From: Tepidimonas sp. UBA997
GTDB taxonomy: Bacteria; Pseudomonadota; Gammaproteobacteria; Burkholderiales; Burkholderiaceae_C
Direction of reading: 5' to 3'
Assembly: GCA_002291945.1 (NCBI GenBank)
Contig: DBAZ01000039.1
Location: forward strand, 41,854-73,670
Length of the DNA: 31,817 nt
Part shown: positions 30,790 to 31,817 of the stretch, piece by piece
Layout: each line of letters opens with the position of its first letter
How positions within the stretch are numbered: the stretch's first letter is position 1
The notes under the pieces: model-generated
Seen by the model: the letters and a program-made list of their open reading frames with translations, nothing else
Database searches by the model: none
Told to the model about the DNA's origin: nothing
Program-made: the position numbers and the translations under genes

Positions 30790-31788
30790 ATGCGATCCAT
30801 GAGTGCCCATGCCAACCCCCGCTCACTCCTGACGCCTGCCATGCGCAGCGTGATCGACCGCATGGCGCGTGCCGGCCGCCCGCCCCTGCATGCCCTATCC
30901 CCCCAGCAAGCCCGAGCGTTCTACGAGGTGGGCTCTGGCGTGCTGGACATTCCGCCCCACAAGATGGCGCGGGTGGAGGTGCTCCGAGTCCCCACCCGCG
31001 ACGCTGCCGAGCTGCATGCCGAACTGGTGGTGCCACACCCCAAAGGGGCTGATGATGCCCTGGCGCATGGGCCATGGCCGGTACTGCTGTACCTGCACGG
31101 CGGGGGCTTCACGGTGGGCAGTGTGACCACCCACGCCAGTCTGTGCCGACATCTGGCGCATCTGGCTCATTGCGCGGTCTTGTCGGTGGATTACCGGCTC
31201 GCACCCGAACACCCATTTCCCACCGCCGTGAACGATGCCTGGGACGCCCTGCAATGGCTGCACACCCAAGCGCCCGCGCTGGGGCTGGACCCGGGTCGCA
31301 TCGCCATCGGGGGCGACAGTGCCGGGGGCACGCTCAGCATCGTGACGGCCCTTCAGGCCCGTGATGCTGGTCTGCCTCTGCGCCTGCAACTGCTGTTCTA
31401 CCCCGGCTGCGCCGCCCACCAGGACACGCCCTCCCACACAACCTACGCCCACGGCTTTGTGCTGGACCAAGCCAGCATCACCTGGTTCTTCAACCACTAC
31501 GTCAACACTCCCGCTGATCGGGACGACTGGCGGTTTTCTCCGTTGAACGCCCCCGACCTGGACGGTGCGGCCCCGGTGTGGATGGGCCTAGCCGAATGTG
31601 ACCCGCTGGTGGACGAGGGTGTGATGATGGCCGACCGCTTGCGCTTGGCCGGGGTGCCTGTCGATCTGGAGATTTACCACGGCGTGACCCACGAATTCAT
31701 CAAAATGGGCCGGGCCATCCCCGAAGCTCTTCGAGCGCATCAGGATGCGGCCCGGGCGCTGCGACGGTCTTTTCAGGTTTTTGCTTGA
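30790..31788 (+). CDS. HSL-family alpha/beta hydrolase (esterase)
   Basis: A carboxylic ester hydrolase of the hormone-sensitive lipase family (family IV), about 332 residues. The oxyanion motif HGGG is at 103-106, the nucleophile elbow GDSAGG at 175-180 with Ser177, the acid Asp lies in ECDPLVDEG, and the catalytic His in GVTHEF. These enzymes favour short-chain esters. No signal peptide is visible. The start is uncertain: GTG 30784, ATG 30790 and ATG 30799 are close together and none has a good ribosome binding site. It is transcribed away from the alcohol dehydrogenase gene, and the two could act on an ester and its alcohol product. The last 29 nt of the window hold nothing recognisable. 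Confidence 0.92.
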   Translation: MRSMSAHANPRSLLTPAMRSVIDRMARAGRPPLHALSPQQARAFYEVGSGVLDIPPHKMARVEVLRVPTRDAAELHAELVVPHPKGADDALAHGPWPVLLYLHGGGFTVGSVTTHASLCRHLAHLAHCAVLSVDYRLAPEHPFPTAVNDAWDALQWLHTQAPALGLDPGRIAIGGDSAGGTLSIVTALQARDAGLPLRLQLLFYPGCAAHQDTPSHTTYAHGFVLDQASITWFFNHYVNTPADRDDWRFSPLNAPDLDGAAPVWMGLAECDPLVDEGVMMADRLRLAGVPVDLEIYHGVTHEFIKMGRAIPEALRAHQDAARALRRSFQVFA

Positions 31789-31817
31789 TTGGCAGGGTAA
31801 TCCCCCCGAAACGCATC

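Noticed and set aside
30716..31075. Upstream extension of the alcohol dehydrogenase frame
   Set aside because: It overlaps the divergent esterase gene and lacks family similarity; GTG at 30715 with GGAG gives the exact family length.
1..31817. Search by eye for CRISPR arrays, tRNA or rRNA genes, transposases, integrases, attachment sites and toxin-antitoxin or phage-defence genes
   Set aside because: None was seen; the genes are contiguous core, signalling and catabolic genes with consistent codon use apart from the mosaic noted.

Overview
This window looks like the chromosome of a betaproteobacterium, most likely Burkholderiales and probably Comamonadaceae. The support is high GC with strong GC3 bias, gene families typical of that group (Liv-type transporter beside beta-oxidation genes, Crp/msrB/yciB/bolA/ppiC order, tex) and dense packing with many ATGA or TGATG overlaps. 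I see no rRNA, tRNA, CRISPR array, insertion sequence, phage gene or plasmid function. No gap between genes exceeds 200 bases.

Layout. (1) 1-2912: the 3' end of a PQQ-type sugar dehydrogenase gene converges on a phoD-like phosphatase gene. (2) 2912-6378, minus strand: a housekeeping and stress run of Crp/Fnr regulator, msrB, yciB, bolA, a secreted parvulin gene, an intrinsic terminator, a possible 39-residue ORF, a DUF456 membrane protein and phoD. (3) 6531-13457, plus: an AMP-forming acyl-CoA synthetase, then a complete five-gene Liv-type ABC importer. (4) 13590-22026, plus: a complete beta-oxidation set (hydratase/dehydrogenase fusion, thiolase, large acyl-CoA dehydrogenase) with two SDRs, a hotdog thioesterase and an MDR reductase. 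It has its own promoter with an operator-like palindrome and ends at a strong intrinsic terminator. (5) 22103-27274, plus: tex, then a tightly coupled HDOD-HDOD-patatin trio. (6) 27278-31788: a membrane GGDEF-EAL protein and an iron-type alcohol dehydrogenase on minus, and a divergent HSL-type esterase on plus.

How it fits together. Regions 3 and 4 read as one catabolic module: periplasmic capture and import of an organic acid, activation to a CoA thioester, beta-oxidation to acetyl-CoA, and accessory oxidoreductases and a thioesterase for unusual or stalled intermediates. The Liv-type transporter is therefore probably for a carboxylic acid and not for branched-chain amino acids, but the substrate cannot be read from sequence.

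Most of the window is ordinary core or catabolic DNA and I find no wholly new system. The most notable points are: LivF and LivG motif changes that all fall in the same composite ATP site; an operator over the beta-oxidation promoter; a terminator-like hairpin 11 nt before the tex start codon; a self-complementary CCTAGG triplet that includes the livK ribosome binding site; a sharp GC3 mosaic inside the hydratase/dehydrogenase gene; and the HDOD-HDOD-patatin unit.
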